Shown: piece by piece, positions 16,694 to 26,227 of the stretch
Numbering within the stretch: position 1 is the stretch's first letter
Layout of the letters: the number at the start of each line of letters is the position of its first letter
Source: DATHTS01 sp965219305
GTDB lineage: Bacteria; Acidobacteriota; Blastocatellia; Pyrinomonadales; Pyrinomonadaceae
Assembly: GCA_965219305.1 (NCBI GenBank)
Contig: OZ244725.1
Coordinates: 4,278,001 to 4,342,000 of the forward strand
Direction: 5' to 3'
DNA: 64,000 bases
Program-made: the position numbers and the translations under genes
Notes under the pieces: model-generated
The model's input: only the letters and a program-made list of their open reading frames with translations
What the model was told of the DNA's origin: nothing
The model's database searches: none

Positions 16694-17010
16694 AGTGCAG
16701 ATAGTTTAATACATTTTTGGCAAACTACTTAAGATATTCAGAGCCTCTAAAAGCTCATCCGCTGTTTGTGGATACATAATTTTTTAAACCTCCTTGTGTT
16801 GCAACTATTCATCAAACGCTAAAGCCGTATGAATTTTCCGTTCTGGGAAGCGGTTTATTGTTTGATATGCACATTATGATAAAAAAACGGAAGAAATTCA
16901 AGTATTATTTTCAGAGGCGCGGAAATCCTGACAAGAAATAAAGTCACCGGCAAAGAAAAAACATAATTTCCTGCCCGCTATTATCATTCGATCAGGACTT
17001 TCGCATTGTT

Positions 17011-17220
17011 CAAACATCACGGCAGCATTTTGAAACATCATCGTTAAATGCTCAAACATCACTGCAACACACTCAAACATCACCACAACACGTTCAAACA
17101 TCACCGCAACACACTCAAACATTACTGCAACACGTTCAAACATCACCGCAACACGCTCAAACATCACCGCAACATATTCAAACATCACCGCAACACATTC
17201 AAACATCACCGCAACACATT
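17011..17220. repeat. Array 1: ten tandem units of exactly 21 bp
   Basis: Units start at 17011 and every 21 bp after that. The common form begins CAAACATCACCGCAACAC followed by a variable three-base end (ATT, GTT, ACT, GCT). The first two units are the most diverged; the last two are identical. The 21-bp period keeps frames open on both strands, producing artificial heptapeptide repeats. The rest of the 16778-17430 gap (16802-17010 and 17230-17430) shows no gene. Confidence 0.95.
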
Positions 17221-17430
17221 CAACAACAACGGGAAATTTATATCCGACTTAGTATTCGTGCGCGTTTTGTCCTGCAAAAATACAATTTGCCGCCGTCGCC
17301 GCTCTTTTGGTGAAGAATTTTTGAAAAATTGAGAAAAATTGATATTTTCTTGAAGTTTTTAAAGTAATTTAAGGTTATACTCAGTTAGAAAAATCAGTTA
17401 ACAGTATTTTGATGGTAGTAAACTAAAGAA

Positions 17431-20337
17431 ATGAAACAAAAAATTAACATCTACACACTGCTGACGCTTTGCGTTATTTATATTTTCGCCGCCGTTCAAG
17501 CGAACGCGGCGACTTATACGGTAACGACCAACGCCGATTCAGGGGCGGGCAGTCTGCGGCAGGCGGTTTTAGACGCGAACGCAACATCTGCCAATGATGT
17601 CATAGTTTTTAACATTCCGGCGGCAAACTGCAACGCGACTTCGGGAGTCTGCACGATCACTTTGAACAGTGAAATCGTCATCGCCAGTAACGGCAGTTTA
17701 ACGATCAACGGCACGGGCGCGAATCGGCTGACGATTTCGGGCAATAACAACAGCCGCCTCTTTTTTTTGAACAGCGTGACTTTTACTCTGTCGGGAGCGA
17801 CCTTGACGGGCGGCAACGGCGCGGGTTCGTCGCCCAGCGGCTACGGCGGCGCGATCTACGCCGAAAGCGGGACGATCGTTTTGCGCGGGGTGAATATCAC
17901 CGGCAACACGGCGAGCGGCAGCGGCAATATCGGCGGGGTTTATCTCGGCGGCGGCGCGAATCACCAGATCGTTAATTCGACCATTTCCAATAATGCGGGA
18001 CTTTACCGGTGCGGCGGCTTTTTCAATGCCAACGGTTCGCTGACGGTGACGAATACGACCATTTCCGGCAATACCGCTACAAATTCCGGCGGCGGTTTCT
18101 GTAATTCGGGAACGATGAACTTACGCAGTTCGACCGTTACGGGCAACTCGGTTCCCGACTTCGGCGGCGGCATTTATGTCTTCGGCACTTTCGCCCAGCT
18201 TACCGTCAGCAATTCGATTGCAGCGGGCAACAGCGGCAACCGACCGGATATTTTTAACGATAACAGTTCGGTGATGACGGCAGGCTATAATCTGATCGGC
18301 AATAACACGGGCGCGGAGACGCAGTTTCCCGCCGGAAATCCGAACGCCAACAAAGATATTGTCGGCACGTCCGCCGCAACTATCAACGCGCAGCTCGCGC
18401 CGCTCGGCAACTACGGCGGCACAGTTCCGGCGCGGGCGTTATGCACCGCCGCGAATGTGCCGGATGTTTCCTGCACGGGCGCGAGTCCGGCGATTGACAA
18501 AGGTTCCGCCGGAGTAAGTTCCGACGGGCGCGGCGTGATTCGACCGTATGACATTTTCACGACGGCAAATGCGGCAAGCGGCAACGGCGCGGACATCGGC
18601 GCGTTCGAACTTATCCCGACTTTTGCGTTCGGCTGGGGAGAGAACACCTACGGACAGGTCGGCGACACCACGACCACCCATCGCTCGCTGCCGACGCAGA
18701 TCGCGGGCGGATATACCGATATTGTGAGCATCGAAGGGGCGATATTTCACACTCTCGCTCTGCGCTCGAACGGCACTCTGCTCGCGTGGGGCTACAACAT
18801 CAAGGGACAGGTCGGCGACGGCACGACGACGCAGCGAAATTCTCCGGTCGTCGTCGCCGGTTTAACGAACGTCATCGCTGTGGCGAGCGGAGGCTCACAC
18901 AGTCTCGCGCTGCTTTCGGACGGCACGATTCGCGCCTGGGGAGCTAACGACTACGGGCAGATCGGTGACGGCACGACGACTGATCGTTTAACCTCCGTCG
19001 CGGTCATCGGTATCACGAGTGCTAATCCCGCCGTCGCCATTGCCGGCGGCGGCAACAGCAGTTACGCATTACTTGCCGACGGTTCGGTCAAGGCTTGGGG
19101 CTACAACCTCAGCGGACAACTCGGCGACGGCACGAAGACTAACCGTTTAACACCCGTGCAGGTTACGAACTTGACCGGCGGCGTAATCGCAATTAACGGC
19201 GGCAGGACCGGCGGTTACGCCCTGCTTTCAAACGGTTCGGTCAGAGCTTGGGGCTACAATCAATATGGAGAACTCGGCGACGGCACGACGAACGAACGTT
19301 TAACACCCATTACGCCGATCGGTTTGACTTCGGGCGTGCTGCAAATCGAGGGCGGAGATGAAAATGCCTTCGCGCTCAAATCCGACGGCACGTTATTGAG
19401 TTGGGGCAGAAACTTCTTCGGAGAACTCGGCAACGGTACGAGGAACGACACCAGCGTACCGGCGGCAATCGATCTCTCGAACGTCGTGCAAATAAAGTCG
19501 AGTTTCGGTAAGGACATCTACGCCCGCCTGCGCGACGGAAGTTTGTATGCCTGGGGTTATAACGGTTACGGCTCAGTCGGCAACGGCACGACCGCGACGG
19601 CGCAAACTACGCCCGTGCGGTCTTCTACCGACACCGGCAGCGGCTTCTTCGGCGCAAGCAGAAGCACCGGCTACGCCGTTACGCCGCTCGTCCCCGTCGC
19701 GGCGGGCGCAAATCAGTTCATCAGAATGGGCGACGCGACAGTCAGTTTCGCAAACGTCCTGACCGCCGGAACAATGCAGATGCGCTCGTTCGATCCGACG
19801 GCTTCGGGTTTGAATATTCCGACGGGCTACACGATTGTCGCCAACTCGCCCGGCTACGACATCAATTCGACGGCGGCTTTTACAGGCACGGCGCAGGTCT
19901 GCCTAAAAGCAGACACGGTAGTAAACCCGTCGGAATTCAGCAGATTGTATATTCTCCACGACGACGACGGCGACGGAACGCTCGACGCTCTTCCGATGAC
20001 ATACAATTATCAAAAGCGCGAAGTCTGCCGCCAGACGAATTCCTTCTCGCCGTTCGTTCTCGCTCAATCGTTAGCACCGACGGCGGCAAGCGTTGCTATT
20101 TCGGGCAGAGTATCGGTCGGCAAAAGTGCGGGATTATCAAACGCTTTTGTAACATTGACCGATTCGGACGGCGTAACGCGAACTACACCGACTAATTCGT
20201 TCGGGTATTATCATTTTGAAGATGTGGAAATCGGACAAAGCTACACGATGACGGTGCAGTCGAAGCGTTATTATTTCGCGCCGCGAGTCGTTACGGTCAG
20301 TGATGAGTTAGTAAATCTGGATTTCACCGCATATTAG
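17431..20337 (+). CDS. Secreted beta-helix plus RCC1-repeat protein
   Basis: The 968-residue protein has a signal peptide (1-27, ending 'VQANA'), then a right-handed beta-helix region (about 30-395) with Gly/Asn-rich rungs such as 'NTTISGNTATNSGGGFCNSG'. Residues about 398-755 hold six or seven RCC1-type blades, each with 'AWG.N..GQ.GDGTT..R..P' and 'I..G..H.LAL..DG'. A linker domain follows, ending in 'DDDGDGTLDALPMTYNYQ'. The C-terminal domain (about 885-968) is a carboxypeptidase-regulatory-like fold ('ISGRVSVGKSAGLSNAFVTL' ... 'NSFGYYHFEDVEIG'). Such mosaics are surface or secreted proteins, possibly for adhesion. No catalytic motif is seen. Array 1 ends 210 bp upstream. Confidence 0.85.
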   Translation: MKQKINIYTLLTLCVIYIFAAVQANAATYTVTTNADSGAGSLRQAVLDANATSANDVIVFNIPAANCNATSGVCTITLNSEIVIASNGSLTINGTGANRLTISGNNNSRLFFLNSVTFTLSGATLTGGNGAGSSPSGYGGAIYAESGTIVLRGVNITGNTASGSGNIGGVYLGGGANHQIVNSTISNNAGLYRCGGFFNANGSLTVTNTTISGNTATNSGGGFCNSGTMNLRSSTVTGNSVPDFGGGIYVFGTFAQLTVSNSIAAGNSGNRPDIFNDNSSVMTAGYNLIGNNTGAETQFPAGNPNANKDIVGTSAATINAQLAPLGNYGGTVPARALCTAANVPDVSCTGASPAIDKGSAGVSSDGRGVIRPYDIFTTANAASGNGADIGAFELIPTFAFGWGENTYGQVGDTTTTHRSLPTQIAGGYTDIVSIEGAIFHTLALRSNGTLLAWGYNIKGQVGDGTTTQRNSPVVVAGLTNVIAVASGGSHSLALLSDGTIRAWGANDYGQIGDGTTTDRLTSVAVIGITSANPAVAIAGGGNSSYALLADGSVKAWGYNLSGQLGDGTKTNRLTPVQVTNLTGGVIAINGGRTGGYALLSNGSVRAWGYNQYGELGDGTTNERLTPITPIGLTSGVLQIEGGDENAFALKSDGTLLSWGRNFFGELGNGTRNDTSVPAAIDLSNVVQIKSSFGKDIYARLRDGSLYAWGYNGYGSVGNGTTATAQTTPVRSSTDTGSGFFGASRSTGYAVTPLVPVAAGANQFIRMGDATVSFANVLTAGTMQMRSFDPTASGLNIPTGYTIVANSPGYDINSTAAFTGTAQVCLKADTVVNPSEFSRLYILHDDDGDGTLDALPMTYNYQKREVCRQTNSFSPFVLAQSLAPTAASVAISGRVSVGKSAGLSNAFVTLTDSDGVTRTTPTNSFGYYHFEDVEIGQSYTMTVQSKRYYFAPRVVTVSDELVNLDFTAY

Positions 20338-20356
20338 ATAAGACGGATGGCGAAAT

Positions 20357-20399
20357 AAAAAGACGAAAGATCGTGTGCAGCGTGATCTTTCGTCTTTTT
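20357..20399. terminator. Bidirectional terminator between convergent genes
   Basis: AAAAGACGAAAGATC (from 20357) pairs with GATCTTTCGTCTTTT, with an 11-base loop. A run on the left and T run on the right allow termination in both directions. It lies between the RCC1 protein gene and the GGDEF-EAL gene. Confidence 0.85.
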
Positions 20400-20521
20400 A
20401 TTGAGTTTCTTTTTCGATTGGTTTAAAAGAAAACCGAATGTTTTACGAGCATAGAGGGAAATAACTGATACATCTTAAAATGGAAACAATCAGCTAAATC
20501 TTTTGCCGGTTTCATAAAACG

Positions 20522-23416
20522 CTACTGATAATTTTCAATCTCGATAATTGCTTCTTCATCTTTTTTTGTCAGTTTGAAATCGCTTTCTGAAAACAATTCT
20601 GCGGGTAAGCCTTTTCGCAGTAATTTTTCGGTGAACTCCGTGTTCATAGGTTTAGCGAAAAGATAACCCTGACCGAGCGGCAAACCCATCCGGCGGAGTT
20701 TTTGCAGTTGCGATTCGGTCTCTATTCCTTCGGCGACGACTTCCAGACTTAAGTTATTGCCGAGCATCAAAATCGTGCGGATGATGTCTTCGCTTTTCGT
20801 ATCTTTGTCCATTTTGCCGATAAAACTGCGGTCAATTTTGATGCGCTTAAACGGGTATTTGTTGAGGTAACTCAAACTCGAATAACCCGTCCCGAAATCG
20901 TCCGTGCTGAAATTTATTCCGACCGCGCTCAGTTCGTTTAGGACGTGAAGAGCAACATCACCGTTTTCCATAACGGTGCTTTCGGTTACTTCGAGTTTGA
21001 GATTTTTTATATCGAGTCCGGTCTTATGAAGAATCGCCCAAACCTTTTCGACTAATGACGGGTGCATTAATTGTTTGGCGGAAAGATTAACGCTGATTGA
21101 TAAATCTTTAAGTTCCGGGATCATCGTCTGCCACAGTTTTGTCTGGCGGCAGGCTTCTTCCAAAACCCATTCGCCGATGGGAATTATCAAGCCGGTTTCT
21201 TCGGCGACATTGATAAATTCGTCCGGCGCGACGAGTCCGTAAAAGGGATGCTCCCAACGGATAAGTGCTTCAAGTTCTTTGATTTCGCCGGTCTGATTAT
21301 TAACAATCGGTTGATAATAAATACAAAACTCTTTACGTTCGATGGATTTTCGAAGATCGGTTTCAACCTGCAAAAGATTCATATTGCGAACGTGCATTTC
21401 TTCATCGAAAATCTCATAACGCGCTTTGCCCGATTCTTTTGCGCGATACATCGCCGAATCAGCATCGCGCAGAAAATCTTCGGGACTGCGTTTTGTCGAA
21501 TCCGAAATGGTAATGCCGATGCTTGCGGAAGAAAATACTTCGTAGCTGTCTAAACGAAATGGCTTTGACAGACGTGATTGAATCCGTTCGGCAACCGTCG
21601 TCGCATCGCTCGTTTTATGAACATTGTGAATTAAAATTGTAAATTCGTCGCCGCCCATTCGCGCCACGACATCGCACGGACGCAGACTTGCTTTGATTCT
21701 CTCGGCAATGGCGACCAACAATTTGTCGCCGATCAGATGACCGAGACTGTCGTTGATAACCTTGAAGCGGTCGAGATCGAGAAATAGAACTGCGAAGTTT
21801 AAGCTGGAATCTTTTTTTAATTCTTCGATTGCCGTTTCCAGATGATTCATAAACTGAACGCGATTCGGCAGATGTGTTAACGAATCGAACAATGCGTTTC
21901 GTTCGAGAATATATTCGGTTTCTTTACGCTCGTTGATATTGCGCCCGACTGCGTAGTATATTTCTTCGGAAACAATCGGAGTCGAATTCCAGGAAATCCA
22001 GCAATGCGTCGCATCTTTGCAAATCAAACGCGATTCAAACGAGACATTTTTGCCGGAACTCAATTTGTCCGATTCTTTTTTATAAATCGAAAGATCGTCG
22101 GGATGTGTTATATCGGAAATTGATTTGCCGATCAGTTCGTCTTTTCTATAATCGAGAATTTTTTCCCAAGCCGGATTTATGTGAATAAGTTTGCCGTCAA
22201 AACCGATGGTCGCCAATAAATCGTTGGAGACGTTATACAGCCGGTCGCGTTCTTCTTCGGCTTTTTTACGGTCGTTAATATCGCGTGCGATTCCCTGAAC
22301 GGCGACGGGTTTTCCGTCTTCGTAAATAATCCGGCTGTTGACTTCAAACGAAACTCTTTTGCCGTCTTTGCGAATACAGCAAAGTTCATAACTGGTCGTG
22401 GATTTTCCCGTAAGTTTAGCGGCGATATTTTCCTGTGCTTTTTGAAAATCTTCCGGGGCGACGATTTCCTTGATATTTAATTTCATCGCTTCGGCGTGAG
22501 AATAACCGAAGATTTTTTCGCCGGTTTGATTTATCGAGATGAAATTTCCTTCGAGATCGTGCAGATAAATAATATCATTGGCATTTTCAAACAAATCACG
22601 ATAGCGTTCTTCGCTTTGTTTGAGCGATTCGCGGATTCTTTTTTTAACGGTTACGTCGCGGATAATCGTCGTGTAAAATACTCCTTCATTAGAAGTCCAA
22701 GCCGAACCGGAAAGTTCCAGAGAAAATTCCGAGCCGTCTTTCCGCCGTCCGCTCGCTTCGATGATTCTGCCCGACATCGGAGACAGAATATGAGCTATCG
22801 TTTTTTCCAGAGAATACTGCTCCGCTTTAGCGGCGTATTTTTTGCCCATCAAAACCGTCGCCGGCTGACCGATGATTTCTTCTTCCGTGTAACCGAAAAT
22901 TTCCTCTGCGGCTTTATTCCATAAAACTATTAAACCTTTCTGATCTACGAGAAATATCGCGTCGCTTGCCGATTGAATGACCGAACGAAATTTCAATTCG
23001 GAAGATTGAAGTTTTTCCAACGAACGGGATTGTTGAATGCTGTAACGAATAACTCTTTCAAGAAGCGGAGCCTCGATTTCACCTTTGACCAGATAATCAG
23101 CCGCGCCCGCCCGCATTGCCTGAATATCAACTTCAGTGTCGCCTTGTCCGGTCATCAGAATTATCGGCGCAATACAGCCCGCCGAAATCGCTTCGCGCAA
23201 AATTTTCAGCCCGTTGTAATCGCCCAGACGATAATCAATGAAATAAATATCAAATTCGCCGGACTTCATCGCTTCGAGAGCTTTTGCGCCGTCGTCCGTC
23301 CATTCGAGAATATAGTTTTTATTCTTGAAATCGTCGAATAAATATTTCGTCAGGATGTAATCTTCTTCGTCGTCGTCAGCCAGAAGAACTTTTATTTTTT
23401 CTGAAAAATAATGCAT
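20522..23416 (-). CDS. REC-PAS(x3)-GGDEF-EAL cyclic-di-GMP signalling protein
   Basis: A receiver domain ('VLLADDDEEDY', Asp in 'FDIYFIDYRLGD') leads, followed by three PAS domains with PAC ends ('IRDVTVKKRIRESL', 'ARDINDRKKAEEE', 'GRNINERKETEYI'), a diguanylate cyclase domain with intact 'RMGGDEF' near residue 588, and a phosphodiesterase domain with intact 'ELEALIRWEHP' near 718 and 'DDFGTGYSSLSYL'. Both catalytic signatures are present, so it may make or break c-di-GMP. The frame extends to a TTG at 23434 that overlaps the preceding gene; the ATG at 23416 is preferred although it lacks a ribosome site, which suggests translational coupling to the receiver gene 4 bp upstream. It is the last gene of a three-gene signalling operon. 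Confidence 0.93.
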   Translation of the reverse strand: MHYFSEKIKVLLADDDEEDYILTKYLFDDFKNKNYILEWTDDGAKALEAMKSGEFDIYFIDYRLGDYNGLKILREAISAGCIAPIILMTGQGDTEVDIQAMRAGAADYLVKGEIEAPLLERVIRYSIQQSRSLEKLQSSELKFRSVIQSASDAIFLVDQKGLIVLWNKAAEEIFGYTEEEIIGQPATVLMGKKYAAKAEQYSLEKTIAHILSPMSGRIIEASGRRKDGSEFSLELSGSAWTSNEGVFYTTIIRDVTVKKRIRESLKQSEERYRDLFENANDIIYLHDLEGNFISINQTGEKIFGYSHAEAMKLNIKEIVAPEDFQKAQENIAAKLTGKSTTSYELCCIRKDGKRVSFEVNSRIIYEDGKPVAVQGIARDINDRKKAEEERDRLYNVSNDLLATIGFDGKLIHINPAWEKILDYRKDELIGKSISDITHPDDLSIYKKESDKLSSGKNVSFESRLICKDATHCWISWNSTPIVSEEIYYAVGRNINERKETEYILERNALFDSLTHLPNRVQFMNHLETAIEELKKDSSLNFAVLFLDLDRFKVINDSLGHLIGDKLLVAIAERIKASLRPCDVVARMGGDEFTILIHNVHKTSDATTVAERIQSRLSKPFRLDSYEVFSSASIGITISDSTKRSPEDFLRDADSAMYRAKESGKARYEIFDEEMHVRNMNLLQVETDLRKSIERKEFCIYYQPIVNNQTGEIKELEALIRWEHPFYGLVAPDEFINVAEETGLIIPIGEWVLEEACRQTKLWQTMIPELKDLSISVNLSAKQLMHPSLVEKVWAILHKTGLDIKNLKLEVTESTVMENGDVALHVLNELSAVGINFSTDDFGTGYSSLSYLNKYPFKRIKIDRSFIGKMDKDTKSEDIIRTILMLGNNLSLEVVAEGIETESQLQKLRRMGLPLGQGYLFAKPMNTEFTEKLLRKGLPAELFSESDFKLTKKDEEAIIEIENYQ

Positions 23417-23420
23417 AGAA

Positions 23421-23870
23421 TTATTGAGCTTCAACTTCGGGAAGTTCGACTATTTGAAACCAGTATTTTCCCAAATCCCTAACGAGCTCGACCAGTGAAT
23501 CGAAAGTAACCGGCTTAACGACAAAAGAATTCACGCCCAGATCGTAAGTTCTGATGATGTCTTCCTCGGCTTTCGACGTTGTTAAAATAACTACCGGAAT
23601 TCTTCGCAAATCCGCGTCTGCCTTGATTTCCTCCAATGCTTCCATCCCGTTTTTTCGCGGCATATTCAGATCGAGCAAAATCAAATTCGGCATAGGTTTT
23701 CCGGCAAATTCGCCTTTCCGGTGCAGATAATTCATTAATTCTTCACCGTCTTTGACGGTTTCGAGACAGTTGAGCAGGTGACTTTCCTCGAACGCATCGC
23801 GCACCAGCAGGCGGTCGTCCGGGTCATCGTCGGCGAGCAAAATCGTGATTGATTTGGGTGCTAATTTCAT
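23421..23870 (-). CDS. Single-domain response regulator (Rcp1-like)
   Basis: This 149-residue CheY-fold protein has acidic residues 'LLADDDPDDR', phosphoacceptor Asp in 'LILLDLNMPRKNG', Thr in 'VVILTTSKAEEDI' and Lys in 'FVVKPVTF'. The 'NLILLDLNMPRKNGMEALEE' wording and the inserted 'HRKGEFAGKPMP' segment are typical of receivers that partner phytochrome-type kinases such as Rcp1. It has no output domain, so it acts by protein contact or phosphotransfer. It overlaps the kinase gene by 4 bp and sits directly before the REC-GGDEF-EAL gene. Confidence 0.93.
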   Translation of the reverse strand: MKLAPKSITILLADDDPDDRLLVRDAFEESHLLNCLETVKDGEELMNYLHRKGEFAGKPMPNLILLDLNMPRKNGMEALEEIKADADLRRIPVVILTTSKAEEDIIRTYDLGVNSFVVKPVTFDSLVELVRDLGKYWFQIVELPEVEAQ

Positions 23871-26227
23871 AATGATTGATTTTCCTTTTGATTTTGTTTG
23901 ATCGGAAGTTTTACAAAAAACGTCGAGCCTTTTTCGGGCGCACTTTTGGCGGTGATTTCGCCGCCGTGACGCTCGACTATTTTCCGGCAGACGGACAAAC
24001 CGATTCCCGAACCTTCATAACTTCCTCTGCCGTGAAGACGTTGAAATACCGTAAAAATCTTGTCGAGATATTTTTCTTCAAATCCGATTCCATTGTCCTG
24101 AATCACGATCTGACAAACATTTTGACACGGATTTTGCGTTTCGTAATTGCTATCGTTTATCTGAACCGTTTTATCTGAACCGTTCATAAAATCCGAACTT
24201 ATCTTGATCTGAGGCGGTTCGCCGGGGCGGTGAAATTTCAGAGCATTGCCGATAATGTTTTGAAATAACTGGCGCATTTGCAGAGGATCGGCATCAATGA
24301 CGGGAAGTTTTTCAATTTCGACGCTGCCGCTAGTTTCTTCTATTCTGATTTCCAGATCGGAAACGACATCTCTCGCAATTTTATTTATATCAACCGTTTC
24401 AAAAGGTTTGGATTTGGTCGTAATGCGCGAAAAAGTCAACAGATCATTGATCAAAATCTGCATTCGGCTCGCCGCGTTTCGCATTCTCTCTATGTAATCG
24501 CGTCCTTCTTCGCTTAAAGATGCCGCGAATTTCTTTTCCAGACGGTCGCCGAATGCCTGAACTTTACGAAGCGGTTCCTGTAGATCGTGCGAAGCGACGT
24601 AAGCAAAATCCTGTAATTCCCGGTTGCTCTGCCGCAATTTTTCGTTCGATTTTTCCAGATCGTCTCTGATATTCATAATCTCGGAAATATCTTTCCCGAC
24701 ACAGACGATTCCTATTTCTTCGCCCTGTTCATCTTTTAGAATGAACATTGATAAAGTGATCTGAACAATACTGCCGTCTTTACAGCGATTGAGTTTTACA
24801 AGATTCGTAAAGCCGCCGGACTTTCTGAGCGCGTCTAATCCGTTTTTCGTGAAAGGTTTGTCCGTTAACAAGATATTAACCGATTGACCGAGCAGTTCGT
24901 GTTCTTCATAACCGTTGAGTTTGAGAGCCGCAGGATTTACACGGACAATATTGAAATCCATATCGAGAACAACCAGAAAATCGAGCATCGAATCTATTAC
25001 ATTTTCTGTAAATTTGTTTACAAGGGTAAGTTCGTTTTGGGATTCTTCCAAATTCTCGACTATTTCTTTGTAAGAACTCGCCAACTCTTTAAATTCACGG
25101 TTGCTTTGTTCGAGTCGTCTCGCATAATTTTTTAATTTCCGTTCGTCTTTAATCCGGCGACTAATATCTACGGCAACTATGACCGCCGCCGTTTTATGAT
25201 TTTTCAAAAGCGAACTCGAAACGGCGCATCTGAAATTTTCTCCGTCTTTCGTGTATAAATCTTTTTCGATTTCGGCGAGCCTTTTCTCTTTTATCATTTG
25301 CCGATATTCATCTTCGGAGAGAAAAGTATTACTTTGAGTCAGTATTCTTATCGGCTGACCGATAATCTCGTCTTCTCGATAACCCATCCGATTTAAAAAT
25401 GCCTGATTGACGTTCAAAATCGAACCGTCATCGTCAACGGTAATCATCAAATCCGCCATCGAACCGATGATATTATTTCTAAAATCGTAAGCCGCTTGTA
25501 AAATGATGTTTTTTTCGCGTTCTTCGGCGGCTTCTTCAATTCGTTTTCTTATCCAACCGCCGTAAATAACCGCGACCGCAACCATAAGCAACACGAACAC
25601 GGCGGTTACGAGTTCAAATTTTTGAACTCCGCTCACGTAATCTGATTCTTCAGTCAATAAATCGTGCTGAATTTGAATAACGTTGCTGTGCAAAACGGAG
25701 AGATTATTGTTTACTTTGCCCAGCATCTGATCCATCACCGCCATCTCGACTCCGGCGGATTGCATATCGCCCTGATTATAAAAACTTAAAACTTTCCGGC
25801 ATTGAACCGCCATTTCCTGAACATTTCCGTCAATCAAGCGCAGTTCACTTATTATTTGTTGTCTGAATCGCGGTGAAATTTCTTCTGTTTGAATAAGCAA
25901 AGATTGAAATTCATTATTGTATCTGACGAGATATTTTTCCATATTTCGTCGTTCCAACTGAGAATCTTGATTGGCAAAAACATCGTCGCCCGGTTGACTG
26001 ACTTTATTCGCAAAATTTCTCAAAGCCAAATACTTATCCAAACGGTTAACCCAAACTTCGTTGGTTGCGACGGATTCTCTCTGCACCGAGATAAGGTGAT
26101 GATTCAGAAACAATCCGAAAACCACTATCAGAACATCGAGCAATGCCAGCAGATAATAAATTCGATGCCATTTTATAATTTTCGGAAATTTTATTTTTTC
26201 CGGCTGAGTTGACGGACTATCTTCCAT
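23867..26227 (-). CDS. Membrane histidine kinase with two PAS domains
   Basis: Transmembrane helix 1 ('YYLLALLDVLIVVFGLFL', about 20-45) and helix 2 ('VTAVFVLLMVAVAVIYGGW', about 203-225) bracket a helical periplasmic sensor of about 155 residues resembling four-helix-bundle sensors. Two PAS domains follow (about 245-365 and 410-520), with a coiled coil ('LEQSNREFKELASSYKEIV') between them. The phosphorylated His is near residue 545 in 'FAYVASHDLQEPLRK', and the ATPase domain has 'QNIIGNALKF', 'IQDNGIGFEEKYLDKIF' and 'GSGIGLSVC'. The 'ASHDLQEPL' H box is the form found in phytochrome-like kinases. First gene of the operon; start ATG at 26227. Confidence 0.93.
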   Translation of the reverse strand: MEDSPSTQPEKIKFPKIIKWHRIYYLLALLDVLIVVFGLFLNHHLISVQRESVATNEVWVNRLDKYLALRNFANKVSQPGDDVFANQDSQLERRNMEKYLVRYNNEFQSLLIQTEEISPRFRQQIISELRLIDGNVQEMAVQCRKVLSFYNQGDMQSAGVEMAVMDQMLGKVNNNLSVLHSNVIQIQHDLLTEESDYVSGVQKFELVTAVFVLLMVAVAVIYGGWIRKRIEEAAEEREKNIILQAAYDFRNNIIGSMADLMITVDDDGSILNVNQAFLNRMGYREDEIIGQPIRILTQSNTFLSEDEYRQMIKEKRLAEIEKDLYTKDGENFRCAVSSSLLKNHKTAAVIVAVDISRRIKDERKLKNYARRLEQSNREFKELASSYKEIVENLEESQNELTLVNKFTENVIDSMLDFLVVLDMDFNIVRVNPAALKLNGYEEHELLGQSVNILLTDKPFTKNGLDALRKSGGFTNLVKLNRCKDGSIVQITLSMFILKDEQGEEIGIVCVGKDISEIMNIRDDLEKSNEKLRQSNRELQDFAYVASHDLQEPLRKVQAFGDRLEKKFAASLSEEGRDYIERMRNAASRMQILINDLLTFSRITTKSKPFETVDINKIARDVVSDLEIRIEETSGSVEIEKLPVIDADPLQMRQLFQNIIGNALKFHRPGEPPQIKISSDFMNGSDKTVQINDSNYETQNPCQNVCQIVIQDNGIGFEEKYLDKIFTVFQRLHGRGSYEGSGIGLSVCRKIVERHGGEITAKSAPEKGSTFFVKLPIKQNQKENQSL

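Larger units (their letters stand above)
15664..16735 (-). mobile_element. IS630-family insertion sequence with two overlapping transposase frames
   Basis: The boundaries are inferred from the interrupted host gene and from flanking TA, the usual IS630 target. The inner ends share TTAAGT but no long terminal inverted repeat was made out. The element is about 1.07 kb and carries a helix-turn-helix frame (16262-16693) and a DDE frame (15666-16265). Both look intact, so the element may still be active. No second copy is present in the window. Confidence 0.75.
15010..16777 (-). pseudogene. Gene of unknown function split by an IS630-type insertion
   Basis: The main part (15010-15663) encodes 217 residues beginning 'MSDYLEANISTYKEEVQ'; no family was recognised. 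It is hydrophilic, without signal or membrane segments, and ends in a beta-rich region ('AVQLEVRGRLI', 'WSPIYSLTV'). Its apparent ATG has no ribosome site. The true 5' end lies beyond the IS: AAGGAGG then ATG at 16777, reading 'MYPQTADELLEALN'. Removing 15664-16735 with one TA copy joins the parts in frame as '...LLEALNMSDYLEANI...', a protein of about 231 residues. The first 14 codons and the strong ribosome site are thus separated from the body, so the gene is probably inactive unless reinitiated. Confidence 0.8.

Noticed and set aside
17011..17220. CRISPR array
   Set aside because: Units are contiguous with no spacers; the same holds for arrays 2 and 3. No cas genes are present.
16898..17332. 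Open frames on both strands over array 1 (heptapeptides such as 'VAVMFER' and 'KHHRNTF')
   Set aside because: They exist because the 21-bp period keeps frames open; there is no ribosome site and the flanking parts are not protein-like.
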